Assembly (NCBI GenBank): GCA_903824575.1
Contig: CAIJXJ010000014.1
Coordinates: forward strand, 1 to 35,932
DNA from: an uncultured Methylobacillus sp.
GTDB lineage: Bacteria; Pseudomonadota; Gammaproteobacteria; Burkholderiales; Methylophilaceae
Direction of reading: 5' to 3'
Length of the DNA: 35,932 nucleotides
Position numbers and translations under genes: made by a program. This document shows, piece after piece, positions 9,269 through 18,497 of this stretch (position 1 is the first letter of the stretch; the number at the start of each line of letters is the position of its first letter). Below the pieces are notes generated by a model. The model was not told where the DNA came from and did not search any database. It was given only the letters and a program-made list of their open reading frames with translations.

Positions 9269-9586
9269 GTGTTTATCAGCAATGCCTACGCGGCTGGCGC
9301 CACCGCATCTCCGGATTTAATGAGTTTTCTGCCTTTGGTCGTGATTTTCGTTCTGTTCTGGTTCATGCTCATCCGTCCGCAGATGAAGCAGGCCAAGGAC
9401 CAGCGCAAGATGATAGAAGCGTTGCAAAAAGGCGATGAGGTCATCATTGCCGGCGGTCTCGCCGGTCGCGTCACCAAGGTAGGGGATGCCTTCGTCGGTG
9501 TCGAAATCGCGCCTGAAATCGTGGTGCAGGTGCAAAAGCCTACCGTGCAGACGCTGCTGCCCAAGGGCACGCTGAAGTCGTTGTAA
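9269..9586 (+). CDS. yajC: Sec translocon accessory protein YajC
   Basis: A small single-span inner-membrane protein that joins SecD and SecF in the complex assisting SecYEG. The 105-residue product has a short periplasmic N-terminus, a membrane helix (about 16-36, SFLPLVVIFVLFWFMLI), the conserved RPQMKQAKDQRKM turn and a cytoplasmic beta-rich domain (GDEVIIAGGLAGRV). The frame is open from 9221, but GTG at 9269 has AAGGA eight bases upstream and gives the usual family length, so it is chosen. It follows tgt by 51 bases. Confidence 0.92.
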   Translation: MFISNAYAAGATASPDLMSFLPLVVIFVLFWFMLIRPQMKQAKDQRKMIEALQKGDEVIIAGGLAGRVTKVGDAFVGVEIAPEIVVQVQKPTVQTLLPKGTLKSL

Positions 9587-9628
9587 GTCGTCACCCTTTA
9601 AAAATAAACTGTTGTCAGGGCGTTCAAT

Positions 9629-11458
9629 ATGAACCGTTACCCGCTGTGGAAATACCTTTTTATACTGACCGTACTGGTGCTGGGGGCGGTCTATGCCACC
9701 CCAAACTTTTTTGGTGAGTCACCTGCGGTGCAGGTGTCCTTGGCCAAGGGCGGCGGCAAGGTCGATCCTGCCCTGCTGGAGCAGGTGGAAGCCAGCCTCA
9801 AGGACGGTGGCGTGACCTATCAGGCCGTCAAGCTGGACATTAGCGGCGTCAAGGTGCGCCTGGCCGATACCGACACCCAGATCAAGGCGCGCGATGTGTT
9901 GACCAGTAAACTGGGCCATGATTATGTGGTGGCGCTCAACTTGCTGTCGCGCTCACCGGAATGGCTGGGTAATCTGGGCGCCAAGCCCATGTATCTCGGT
10001 CTTGACCTGCGCGGCGGCGTGCATTTTCTGCTGCAGGTGGACATGAAGGCCGCCATCGACAAGGCGGCTGAACGTTATGTCGGTGACCTGCGTACTCTGA
10101 TGCGCGAGAAGCGCATCGCCTATCTCGGTGTGGTTCGTGACGGCCAGACGGTACAGGTGAAGTTCAAGGACGCAGGCGAGTTGGCGAAGGCGCAAGCTGA
10201 GATTCTGAAGAGCTTCCCTGATCTGACCTTGAAGGAAGCGGACAACGGTGGTGAAAAAGTGCTGACGGCCAGCCTTGGCCTGCAGGCTCAAAAGCGGATT
10301 CAGGAATTCGCGCTCAAGCAGAATATCCAGACCCTGCATAACCGCGTCAACGAACTGGGCGTGGCTGAACCCATCATCCAGCAGCAGGGCGCCGATCGCG
10401 TCGTGGTGCAGTTGCCCGGTGTGCAGGACACGGCCAAGGCCAAGGAAATTCTGGGGCGTACCGCCACACTGGAAATTCGCATGGTGGATGAGGACAAGAG
10501 CGATGCTACGACGCTGCAAAATGCGTCCAAGGGCCAAGTGCCGTTTGGCGACGAACTCTATGTCGAGCGCAACGGCATCCCGGTGCTGGTGAAGAAAAAC
10601 GTGGTGTTGACGGGTGACTACATCACCGATGCCGGTCCGGGACTCGATCAACAGTCTGGCGGGTCGGTGGTGCATGTGAATTTCGATGGACGCGGCGCTC
10701 GCATCTTCAAGCAGATCACGCGTGAAAACGTGGGCAAGCGCATGGCTATCCTGCTGGTGGAAAAAGGTCAGGCCGAGGTCATCACGGCTCCTGTGATCCG
10801 CGAGGAAATCGGCGGCGGTCGGGTGCAGATTTCCGGCATGGCCAATGTGCAGGAGGCGACTGATGTCGCCTTGTTGCTGCGTGCCGGTGCCCTGGCGGCG
10901 CCGATGGAAATCATCGAAGAGCGGACCGTCGGCCCCAGCATGGGCGAAGAAAATATCCGTCGCGGCGTGCATTCTACGCTGTGGGGTTTTGCCGCCATTA
11001 CGGTCATGATGGCGGCCTATTACCTGATCTTTGGCAGCATTTCCGTGCTGGCGCTGGGCTTCAACCTGCTGCTCTTGGTGGCGGTGTTGTCGCTGTTGCA
11101 GGCTACCCTGACGCTGCCGGGTCTCGCCGCTATTGCACTGGCGCTGGGTATGGCAATTGACGCCAACGTGCTGATCAACGAACGCATCCGCGAAGAGGTC
11201 CGCAATGGCAGCACGCCGCAGGCTTCGATTACCGCCGGCTACGAACGTGCCTTTGGCACCATTCTGGACTCCAATGTTACGACCTTGATCGCAGGTATGG
11301 CGCTGTTCATGTTTGGCACCGGGCCGGTCAAGGGCTTTGCCGTGGTGCATGTGCTTGGCATCCTGACTTCAATGTTCAGTGCCCTGCTGGTATCACGCGC
11401 ACTGGTCAACCTGTTCTACGGCTATCGTCGCAAGATCGACAAACTGGTCATCGGCTAA
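9629..11458 (+). CDS. secD: Protein translocase subunit SecD
   Basis: SecD works with SecF to use the proton motive force in pulling secreted proteins out of the SecYEG channel on the periplasmic side. The 609-residue protein (E. coli about 615) has a first membrane helix at 7-25, the GLDLRGGVHFLLQVD motif after it, a large periplasmic P1 domain, the conserved RVQISG block, and five C-terminal helices beginning near 440 with the ERTVGPSMGEENIRRG loop. It ends 16 bases before secF. A long antisense open frame crosses most of it and is an artefact. Confidence 0.97.
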   Translation: MNRYPLWKYLFILTVLVLGAVYATPNFFGESPAVQVSLAKGGGKVDPALLEQVEASLKDGGVTYQAVKLDISGVKVRLADTDTQIKARDVLTSKLGHDYVVALNLLSRSPEWLGNLGAKPMYLGLDLRGGVHFLLQVDMKAAIDKAAERYVGDLRTLMREKRIAYLGVVRDGQTVQVKFKDAGELAKAQAEILKSFPDLTLKEADNGGEKVLTASLGLQAQKRIQEFALKQNIQTLHNRVNELGVAEPIIQQQGADRVVVQLPGVQDTAKAKEILGRTATLEIRMVDEDKSDATTLQNASKGQVPFGDELYVERNGIPVLVKKNVVLTGDYITDAGPGLDQQSGGSVVHVNFDGRGARIFKQITRENVGKRMAILLVEKGQAEVITAPVIREEIGGGRVQISGMANVQEATDVALLLRAGALAAPMEIIEERTVGPSMGEENIRRGVHSTLWGFAAITVMMAAYYLIFGSISVLALGFNLLLLVAVLSLLQATLTLPGLAAIALALGMAIDANVLINERIREEVRNGSTPQASITAGYERAFGTILDSNVTTLIAGMALFMFGTGPVKGFAVVHVLGILTSMFSALLVSRALVNLFYGYRRKIDKLVIG

Positions 11459-11474
11459 AGGCTCAAGGAAAATC

Positions 11475-12410
11475 ATGGAACTGTTTCGTATCAAGCAAGA
11501 CATCCCGTTCATGAGCTATGGCCGTCTGACGACGACCATCTCGCTCGTGACCTTTCTGCTCGCCATCTTTTTTCTGGTCACCAAGGGATTGGCACTGGGG
11601 GTGGATTTCACCGGTGGCACGGTGATGGAAGTCAATTACCCGCAACCGGCGAATATTGGCAATATACGCGCCGCTATCGACAGCATTGGCTTGCCTGATG
11701 CCACGGTGCAGAACTTCGGCACCAGTCGCGATGTGCTGATTCGCCTGCCGGTCAAGACCGGGGTTACCAGCGCCAAGTTGTCGGAAGATGTGCTGCATAT
11801 CCTTAAACTCGATGACGCCGCAGTCGAGATTCGCCGGGTGGAGTTTGTTGGTCCACAAGTGGGTCAGGAGTTGTATGAAAATGGCGCACTGGCACTGCTA
11901 CTGGTTTCCATCGGCATCATGGCTTATCTGGCGCTGCGTTTCGAATGGCGTTTTGCGGTCTCGGCCATCATCGCCAACATGCACGACGTGGTGATCATCC
12001 TCGGCTTCTTTGCCTTCTTTCAGTGGGAATTCAATCTCACTGTTTTGGCGGCGGTGCTGGCGGTGCTGGGTTACTCGGTGAACGAATCGGTCGTTGTGTT
12101 CGACCGGGTGCGGGAGAATTTCCGCAAGATGCGCAAAGCCAGCGTGCGTGAGGTGATCGACAACGCCATCACTCGCACCATGAGTCGCACCATCATTACT
12201 CACGCCATGACGCAGACCATGGTGCTATCCATGTTGTTTTTCGGCGGCGAAGTACTGCACAATTTTGCATTGGCACTGACCATCGGTATCTGTTTCGGCA
12301 TCTACTCCTCGGTTCTGGTGGCAAGCCCCATTGTGATGTGGCTTGGCATTTCGCGCGAAGACCTGATCAAGCCAGAGAAGAAGGAAGAAACCAGCGAGGC
12401 GCTGCCTTAA
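11475..12410 (+). CDS. secF: Protein translocase subunit SecF
   Basis: SecD's partner in the proton-driven export complex. The 311-residue protein shows the N-terminal helix, the GVDFTGGTVMEV motif, a periplasmic domain, and helices with the signature GYSVNESVVVFDRVREN, then TRTMSRTIITH. The frame is open to 11379 inside secD, but ATG at 11475 follows an AAGGAA site and begins MELFRIKQDIPFMSYGR as expected. Co-transcribed with yajC and secD. Confidence 0.97.
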   Translation: MELFRIKQDIPFMSYGRLTTTISLVTFLLAIFFLVTKGLALGVDFTGGTVMEVNYPQPANIGNIRAAIDSIGLPDATVQNFGTSRDVLIRLPVKTGVTSAKLSEDVLHILKLDDAAVEIRRVEFVGPQVGQELYENGALALLLVSIGIMAYLALRFEWRFAVSAIIANMHDVVIILGFFAFFQWEFNLTVLAAVLAVLGYSVNESVVVFDRVRENFRKMRKASVREVIDNAITRTMSRTIITHAMTQTMVLSMLFFGGEVLHNFALALTIGICFGIYSSVLVASPIVMWLGISREDLIKPEKKEETSEALP

Positions 12411-12430
12411 GCCTTGCTTGACAAGTTTCC

Positions 12431-13738
12431 GTGCTTGCGCGGAAACTGGTTGACATCGCATCACGGGCTTTTCAGACTTTGGACGACATACCCTTATCGG
12501 CATTATTCGGCACGCTGATCACGCTGCTGGTTGCCTCTGCTTTTTTTTCGGCTGCAGAAACCGGCCTCATGGCCGTCAATCGTTACCGCTTGCGTCACCT
12601 CGTCAACGCGGGCAATCGCGGTGCGCGCCTGGCAACCTCACTGCTGGCCAGGACTGACAAGCTGCTGGGCGTGATTCTGCTCGGCAATACCTTCTCCATC
12701 TCTGCCACCACGACGCTTGCCACCATCATCGCCGTGCGCCTGTTTGGTGAGGGTGAGTGGGTGCTGATGATTTCCACCCTGACTATCGCCTTCTCCATCC
12801 TGGTATTCAGTGAGATTACCCCCAAGGTTGTTGCCGCCGCCTATCCTGAACGCGTGGCGCTGGCATCGAGCTATGTTCTGATTTTCCTGCTAAAAATTAC
12901 CCAGCCCGTCACCTGGTTCGTGAACCTGTTCGTCCGCGCCATTCTCGCAATGTTGGGACTCAAGCCCAATTTCAGTGAAACGGTGCATGCCGTCAGTATG
13001 GAAGAATTGCGCACCATCGTGACCGAGGCTGGCGGCTATATCCCAAAACAACACCAGAACATCCTGCTCAATCTGTTCGAACTGGAAAAAATCACGGTGG
13101 ATGATGTCATGACTGCCCACACCCAGATTGAGGCGCTTGATTTTGACGATTCGCCTGAAATCATGTTGCAGCAGATCTCCACCAGTCAGCACACTCGCAT
13201 GCTGGTGCGCCAGGGTGCGTCTGAAGAAGTGATCGGCATCTTGCATATCCGCAATGTGCTGCACCAGGCGAGGAATGGCGAACTTACCCACGATGTGTTG
13301 CACGAGGTCATGACTGAGCCTTACTACGTGCCTTCTGGTACGCCGCTGTACACGCAATTGCAGCAGTTTCAGGAGAAACAGCATCGTCTGGCGCTGGTGG
13401 TGGACGAGTACGGTGAAGTGAAGGGTTTGCTTTCGCTGGAGGACATTCTGGAAGAGATTGTCGGTGACTTCACCACCCAGTCACCGGCGCGCGGCAACGG
13501 CTTCCACCAGCAGCAGGACGGCAGTTGGCTGGTCGATGGAGCGACTCTGTTGCGGGAGCTTAATCGCAAGCTGAAACTGAGTCTGCCGCTCGATGGCCCG
13601 AAGACCCTGAATGGTCTGGTGCTGGAGCATTTTCAGGATATTCCAGAGCCCGGCACCAGCTTCAGGATAGGCAACCACACCCTGGAAGTGGTGCAGACGC
13701 ACGAACGCATCGTTAAGAGCGTACGCATCTATCCTTGA
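12431..13738 (+). CDS. HlyC/CorC-family membrane protein (DUF21/CNNM, CBS and transporter-associated domains)
   Basis: The 435-residue protein has an N-terminal DUF21/CNNM membrane domain (about 18-200; FFSAAETGLMAVNRYRLRHL, FSEITPKVVAA), two CBS domains (about 215-330; VDDVMTAHTQIEAL, LVVDEYGEVKGLLSLEDILE) and a CorC/HlyC C-terminal domain (about 350-430). Relatives such as YfjD and CorB are linked to magnesium or cobalt homeostasis; the substrate here is inferred only. The start is uncertain: GTG at 12431 has no clear ribosome site, and TTG at 12479 is an alternative. It follows secF by 20 bases, so it may share that transcript. Confidence 0.88.
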   Translation: MLARKLVDIASRAFQTLDDIPLSALFGTLITLLVASAFFSAAETGLMAVNRYRLRHLVNAGNRGARLATSLLARTDKLLGVILLGNTFSISATTTLATIIAVRLFGEGEWVLMISTLTIAFSILVFSEITPKVVAAAYPERVALASSYVLIFLLKITQPVTWFVNLFVRAILAMLGLKPNFSETVHAVSMEELRTIVTEAGGYIPKQHQNILLNLFELEKITVDDVMTAHTQIEALDFDDSPEIMLQQISTSQHTRMLVRQGASEEVIGILHIRNVLHQARNGELTHDVLHEVMTEPYYVPSGTPLYTQLQQFQEKQHRLALVVDEYGEVKGLLSLEDILEEIVGDFTTQSPARGNGFHQQQDGSWLVDGATLLRELNRKLKLSLPLDGPKTLNGLVLEHFQDIPEPGTSFRIGNHTLEVVQTHERIVKSVRIYP

Positions 13739-13765
13739 TATTTTTCTGTATTAGCCATCGTTTGA

Positions 13766-13794
13766 CTTGAAAAATTTTCGATTAGGCCCACAAT
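13766..13794 (+). promoter_or_regulatory. Heat-shock (sigma-32)-like promoter candidate before clpS
   Basis: CTTGAAA (13766-13772) matches the sigma-32 -35 box fully. CCCACAAT (13787-13794), 14 bases on, matches the CCCCATNT -10 box only in part. Transcription would start about 6 bases before the clpS ATG, leaving almost no leader, and clpS has no ribosome site. Confidence 0.3.
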
Positions 13795-13806
13795 GGTCGT
13801 GAACAC

Positions 13807-14121
13807 ATGCCAAGAATAGAAACGCAAAAAGTCGTATTCGCCGAGCCAAACGCTGCCCGACAAAAACCACCAGCCATGTTTCGTGTGCTGTTGCTAAATG
13901 ACGACTTTACGCCAATGGATTTTGTGGTGCAGGTGTTGCAGCAAATTTTCGCAAAAAATCGTGAACAGGCCACGCAGATCATGCTGCGGGTGCATAATGA
14001 GGGTGCGGGTCTGTGCGGCATTTATCCGCGCGACATTGCAGAAACCAAGTTGAATCAGGTGGCAATGCTGGCGCGAGAACATCAACATCCGCTGCAATGC
14101 GTGATGGAGGAACACAAGTGA
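13807..14121 (+). CDS. clpS: ClpS adaptor for the ClpAP protease (N-end rule)
   Basis: This small adaptor binds N-degron residues (Leu, Phe, Tyr, Trp) and hands substrates to ClpA while blocking SsrA-tagged ones. The 104-residue sequence has a flexible N-terminus and the conserved core [20 protein letters not shown] with the N-degron pocket (NDD...M) and the [19 protein letters not shown] segment. Its stop overlaps the clpA start (GTGA, 4 bases), so translation of the two is likely coupled. No Shine-Dalgarno site precedes the ATG. Confidence 0.97.
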   Translation: MPRIETQKVVFAEPNAARQKPPAMFRVLLLNDDFTPMDFVVQVLQQIFAKNREQATQIMLRVHNEGAGLCGIYPRDIAETKLNQVAMLAREHQHPLQCVMEEHK

Positions 14122-16406
14122 TAGCCCAAGAACTGGAAGTTTCTTTACACATGGCATTCATGGATGCGCGTCAGAAGCGCCATGAGTTGATTACGGTCGA
14201 GCATTTGCTGCTGGCCATGATAGATAATCCAACTGCGGCGCAGGTGCTGCGCGCTTGCGCCGCCAATCTGGAGGCCCTGCGGCGTGAACTGACGCACTAC
14301 ATCGAAGAGCACACGCCTACCGTGAACGGCAGCGATGAAGTTGACACGCAACCAACGCTTGGTTTTCAGCGTGTGATCCAGCGCGCGATATTGCATGTGC
14401 AGTCTTCCGGCAAGAAGGAAGTGACCGGCGCCAATGTGCTGGTGGCAATCTTTGGCGAGAAGGATTCACATGCGGTGTTCTTCCTGCATCAGCAGGGGGT
14501 AACGCGCCTGGATGTGGTCAATTTTATCTCGCATGGTATTTCCAAGGTCACCGAGACGCACGCTAAGCGTGCTGAGTCAGAGCCTGAAGTGGAGGGCGAA
14601 GCACCGGCCTCCGGCGCTCTGGAAAACTATACCGCCAATCTTAATGCCTTGGTTCAGGCCGGCAAGATCGATCCGCTGATTGGTCGTGCGCCGGAATTGG
14701 AGCGCGTGGTACAGACCCTGTGCCGCCGACGCAAGAACAATCCGCTGCTGGTGGGCGAGGCCGGCGTGGGCAAGACCGCCATCGCCGAGGGCCTGGCGCG
14801 GCGTATCGTAGAGGGCAATGTGCCGGAAGTGCTGGCGGGTGCCACCATCTATTCGCTCGACATGGGGGCGTTGTTGGCCGGCACCAAGTATCGCGGGGAT
14901 TTTGAGCAGCGCCTGAAATCCGTGCTGAAGAAACTGGATGAACATGCGCATGCCATTTTGTTCATCGACGAGATTCATACCTTGATTGGTGCAGGGTCGG
15001 CCAGTGGCGGCACGCTGGATGCGTCAAACTTGCTCAAGCCTGCGCTCTCCAACGGCACGCTCAAATGCATAGGCGCGACCACCTATCAGGAATATCGTGG
15101 TGTGTTCGAGAAAGATCATGCCTTGGCGCGCCGATTCCAGAAAGTGGATGTGTCCGAGCCCAGTGTGGCGGAAACGGTGGAAATTCTGAAGGGCCTGAAG
15201 TCCCGTTTTGAGGAACACCACAGTGTCAAATATACGGCGGCCGCGCTCTCCACGGCGGCCGAACTATCGGCACGCTACATTAACGACCGTCACTTGCCGG
15301 ACAAGGCCATCGATGTCATCGATGAGGCCGGTGCCGCGCAGCGCATCCTGCCAAAATCCAGGCAGAAGAAGATCATCGGCAACAAGGAGATCGAGGACAT
15401 CATCGCCAAGATCGCGCGCATTCCGCCCAAGAACATTTCAAGCGATGATCGCAATGCCTTGAAGACGCTGGACCGCGATCTGAAAGCCGTGGTGTTCGGC
15501 CAGGACCCCGCTATCGACGCCTTGGCAGCTGCCGTGAAGATGGCGCGGAGCGGCCTCGGCAGCTTGCAGAAGCCCATAGGCGCTTTCCTGTTTTCCGGCC
15601 CTACCGGGGTGGGCAAGACCGAAGTGGCGCGTCAACTGGCCTATACCTTGGGCATTGAACTGGTGCGTTTCGACATGTCGGAATACATGGAACGCCATGC
15701 GGTCTCCCGCCTGATCGGCGCGCCTCCCGGCTATGTTGGCTTCGAGCAAGGCGGCCTCCTGACCGAGGCAATCACCAAGAATCCCTATTGTGTTCTGCTG
15801 CTCGATGAAATCGAGAAGGCGCACCCGGATATTTTCAATATTTTGTTGCAGGTCATGGACCATGGCACGCTCACCGATAATAACGGGCGTCGTGCGGACT
15901 TCCGCAACGTGACCATCGTCATGACCACCAATGCCGGGGCGGAAGCCCTTGCGCGCGGAACCATGGGTTTCACCGCCATCAAGGAGTCTGGCGATGAGAT
16001 CGCCGAGATCAAGCGCACGTTTACGCCAGAGTTCCGCAACCGGCTGGATGCGACCGTGTCCTTCCGGCCACTGGACCAGGCGGTCATCATGCGCGTCGCT
16101 GAGAAATTCCTGATGCAACTGGAAGACCAGTTGCACGAGAAGAAGGTGGATGCGGTGTTTACCGATGCACTGAAAGAACATCTCGCCAAGCGTGGCTTTG
16201 ACCCATTGATGGGCGCGCGTCCGATGTCTCGCCTGATTCAGGACACAATTCGTCGCGCCTTGGCCGATGAATTGTTGTTCGGTCGGTTGGTCGATGGTGG
16301 CCAGGTGACCGTGGATGTGGATGCCAAGGACGAAGTCGTGTTGCTGTTCCCCGAAGTCGTTGCAGACAGCCGTTCAAAAGTGGCTGTAGATCAGCCCGCC
16401 GGTTGA
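14118..16406 (+). CDS. clpA: ATP-dependent Clp protease ATP-binding subunit ClpA
   Basis: The unfoldase ring of ClpAP threads substrates into ClpP. The 762-residue protein (E. coli 758) has the N-domain (1-145) that docks ClpS, two AAA+ modules with Walker A boxes GEAGVGKT near 213-220 and GPTGVGKT at 494-501, Walker B LFIDEIHT and [12 protein letters not shown], and pore loops. The frame is open from 14013, but GTG at 14118 has GGAGG at 14106-14110, seven bases upstream, and begins the family start ([14 protein letters not shown]). clpP is not in the window. Confidence 0.97.
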   Translation: MIAQELEVSLHMAFMDARQKRHELITVEHLLLAMIDNPTAAQVLRACAANLEALRRELTHYIEEHTPTVNGSDEVDTQPTLGFQRVIQRAILHVQSSGKKEVTGANVLVAIFGEKDSHAVFFLHQQGVTRLDVVNFISHGISKVTETHAKRAESEPEVEGEAPASGALENYTANLNALVQAGKIDPLIGRAPELERVVQTLCRRRKNNPLLVGEAGVGKTAIAEGLARRIVEGNVPEVLAGATIYSLDMGALLAGTKYRGDFEQRLKSVLKKLDEHAHAILFIDEIHTLIGAGSASGGTLDASNLLKPALSNGTLKCIGATTYQEYRGVFEKDHALARRFQKVDVSEPSVAETVEILKGLKSRFEEHHSVKYTAAALSTAAELSARYINDRHLPDKAIDVIDEAGAAQRILPKSRQKKIIGNKEIEDIIAKIARIPPKNISSDDRNALKTLDRDLKAVVFGQDPAIDALAAAVKMARSGLGSLQKPIGAFLFSGPTGVGKTEVARQLAYTLGIELVRFDMSEYMERHAVSRLIGAPPGYVGFEQGGLLTEAITKNPYCVLLLDEIEKAHPDIFNILLQVMDHGTLTDNNGRRADFRNVTIVMTTNAGAEALARGTMGFTAIKESGDEIAEIKRTFTPEFRNRLDATVSFRPLDQAVIMRVAEKFLMQLEDQLHEKKVDAVFTDALKEHLAKRGFDPLMGARPMSRLIQDTIRRALADELLFGRLVDGGQVTVDVDAKDEVVLLFPEVVADSRSKVAVDQPAG

Positions 16407-16424
16407 AGCCTAGCTCATCAGTTT

Positions 16425-18002
16425 TTATGGTGGCTCGCCGCATCGGGGGCAGGGGTAAACGAAGGCGAGGTATTTGAAATCGACCCGGCGTGGGAAGCGC
16501 CATCCTTCGCGGTGGACTGTCAGTTCAATCACTTCGATTTCCTTGCCTTTTTTCTTCAGCCATTGCCGGGCCTGTAGCGCGCATTCCGAGCTGGAAGCTG
16601 CTATTGATTCGTTACGATATTCCGATGTCTGGCCCAAGCTACAGAGCAACAGGCCGGGCTGAAGGTGCCAATGGCTGTTATTCGGCACAAACAATGCGGG
16701 TCCCTCGTCCGGTACTCCGGGAATGATCCGGATGGCTGGGTCGCCGTAAAATGCCAGCGCAGCGTTCTCACTCCACTGACCACCCACCCACAGTAATTTT
16801 TGCTGCGGAAGGCGCGCATGCCACGCATTCAATAACGCAGTTGCAAGTTCTTGCCTTGGAACATAATAACTGCGGTTTGCATGCTCGGCCTTCCACCAGG
16901 CGTAGAGCGGTGATAATAAGACGACTAGCAGCAGCAGGCTCCAGAATGCTTTCTTTATCAGGGCATAGCTGCGTTCGATGTCCCCATGGGACAGATTGCG
17001 CAACCACAGCGAGGGAAACAAGAAGCCAATCGGTATAGCCCAGGGCAGCGACAGTTCGACAAAGCCACTGATCCCGAACAGGATGCTGATGATCCACGGC
17101 GCCATTGCCAGCCAGAACAGGCTATCGTTCCAGCCTTGCGGCTTCCAGCTATGTAGCAGGCAAGTCAACAGGTCACGCCAGCGATTCCCTTTGGCCGCCA
17201 GGCTCATGCAACAGACCAGCCAGGGCACGCCCCAGTAGAGCAAAGGGGATAGCATGAAGGTCTTGATGCCGGCCCAGCCAACTTTGCCGTCTCCCTGCTC
17301 CTCGACATAATGAAAGGTGATGTAGGCGTGGTGAGACAGCCAGTTCAGGTGGGGGAGCAGGCACAGGCCAAACACCAGGAGCGCGAGCCATGGCCTGAAA
17401 GTCCAGAGCCAGCGGCGCCCCTGCGGCATGGTTAGCGCTGTCAGGAACAGTCCCAGCAGGAATACACCGCTGTAATACTTGCCCATCATGGCCAGAGCGG
17501 CCAGCAACCCCAGGGCTATAGACCAGAGCGGGCGCCGGCTGCTTTCTTGCATGCTTCTTAACCAGATATAAGCCACCCAGGGCCAGAGAGGAAGCAGCAC
17601 CGAGTTGGCGTTATACTTCGACGCCAGGGTGCTGTAGGGTAGCGCCATCGCCAGCAAAAGCACGGCGGGCAGTGCTTCTCGTTCCAGTCCCCAGGCTTTG
17701 GCGAAATAATAGACGCCGAGCAAGCTGAGTGCCACATTCAGATATGACAGAAAATAATAATAGCCATCCTGCTGTGGCAGCACGGAGAACCAGACGCTCG
17801 TGATCCAGGCGATCAGAGGCGGATGCTTGAAGGTGCCAAGATCAAACGTCTGGCCCCAGGCAAAATTTTCCAGCATGTCGCCATAACCATCGAGATTTAC
17901 TTCTGTCAGTGACCGAACCATGGTCCAGATCAGGCAATAAGCGATCAGATAGGCATAGATGTGCCGGCTGTTGAAAATCGAGTGCATGAGCTTGGATGGC
18001 AT
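16425..18002 (-). CDS. GT-C (family 39-like) membrane glycosyltransferase
   Basis: The 525-residue protein has about 11 membrane helices and an acidic motif in the first periplasmic loop (D38, D42, E45 in NLDGYGDMLENFAW), then HPPL at 60-63, as in GT39/ArnT-type transferases that use polyprenyl-phosphate sugars. The last 120 residues form a soluble periplasmic domain ending in CPRCGEPP, an odd CxxC tail. It is the last gene of an aroC-gtrB-gtrA-GT trio, so it probably attaches the sugar flipped by the GtrA-like protein to surface polysaccharide, O antigen or protein. Convergent with clpA, 18 bases away. Acceptor and sugar are unknown. Confidence 0.8.
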   Translation of the reverse strand: MPSKLMHSIFNSRHIYAYLIAYCLIWTMVRSLTEVNLDGYGDMLENFAWGQTFDLGTFKHPPLIAWITSVWFSVLPQQDGYYYFLSYLNVALSLLGVYYFAKAWGLEREALPAVLLLAMALPYSTLASKYNANSVLLPLWPWVAYIWLRSMQESSRRPLWSIALGLLAALAMMGKYYSGVFLLGLFLTALTMPQGRRWLWTFRPWLALLVFGLCLLPHLNWLSHHAYITFHYVEEQGDGKVGWAGIKTFMLSPLLYWGVPWLVCCMSLAAKGNRWRDLLTCLLHSWKPQGWNDSLFWLAMAPWIISILFGISGFVELSLPWAIPIGFLFPSLWLRNLSHGDIERSYALIKKAFWSLLLLVVLLSPLYAWWKAEHANRSYYVPRQELATALLNAWHARLPQQKLLWVGGQWSENAALAFYGDPAIRIIPGVPDEGPALFVPNNSHWHLQPGLLLCSLGQTSEYRNESIAASSSECALQARQWLKKKGKEIEVIELTVHREGWRFPRRVDFKYLAFVYPCPRCGEPP

Positions 18003-18038
18003 GTTCGGTCTGACAGGTTGAAATTGAAAAGGCTTGAG

Positions 18039-18497
18039 CTAGTCAGTCCGCTGGTTAAACTTTGACGAATGGGCTCCTGCCGAAAATACGAACCATTTGT
18101 TAAGCAGGTAAAAAATCACGGTGTAGGCAATCATTGCGAAAATCTGAGCGATCTTCGGCGAGGTCAGAAAATATCGGCAAAGCACCATCAATACGGCCTG
18201 ATTGAGCAGAAACGCCAGCAGGGACGCTGCCATGAAGCGCCATATCGTAGCCAGGCTCATGACTGCATGGGCAAATACAAAATGATAATTCAGGGTGAAG
18301 GCCATCAGCAGGCCAGTGACATAGCCACCCGCATTGGCCAGTTCCGGCGCGACGCCTGCCCAAACCAGTAGGGCCAGGAATACGCCATAACCCACCAGCG
18401 TATTGATAACCCCGGCTGCCAGATAGCGGACTAGTTCCAGATTTTGCCGGAACAAGTCATGAGGCGTTTGCAGGCCACGGTGCTCACTCTTTTCCAT
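18039..18497 (-). CDS. GtrA-like membrane protein (putative polyprenyl-sugar flippase)
   Basis: The 152-residue protein has four membrane helices and the GtrA family pattern (LVRYLAAGVINTLVGYG at the first helix, ANAGGYVTGLLMAFTLNYHFVF in the middle, FYLLNKWFVF near the end). GtrA proteins are thought to flip undecaprenyl-phosphate-linked sugar to the periplasm. The gene starts inside the 3' end of the GT2 gene (14-base overlap), so translation is probably coupled. Upstream partner makes the lipid-linked sugar; downstream partner probably transfers it. Confidence 0.85.
   Translation of the reverse strand: MEKSEHRGLQTPHDLFRQNLELVRYLAAGVINTLVGYGVFLALLVWAGVAPELANAGGYVTGLLMAFTLNYHFVFAHAVMSLATIWRFMAASLLAFLLNQAVLMVLCRYFLTSPKIAQIFAMIAYTVIFYLLNKWFVFSAGAHSSKFNQRTD

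Noticed and set aside
9953-11350. Long minus-strand open frame (465 codons) inside secD
   Set aside because: It is antisense to a clear secD and is histidine- and glutamine-rich, as expected for the shadow of a GC-rich gene.
15438-16181. Minus-strand open frame in clpA
   Set aside because: Antisense shadow of clpA.
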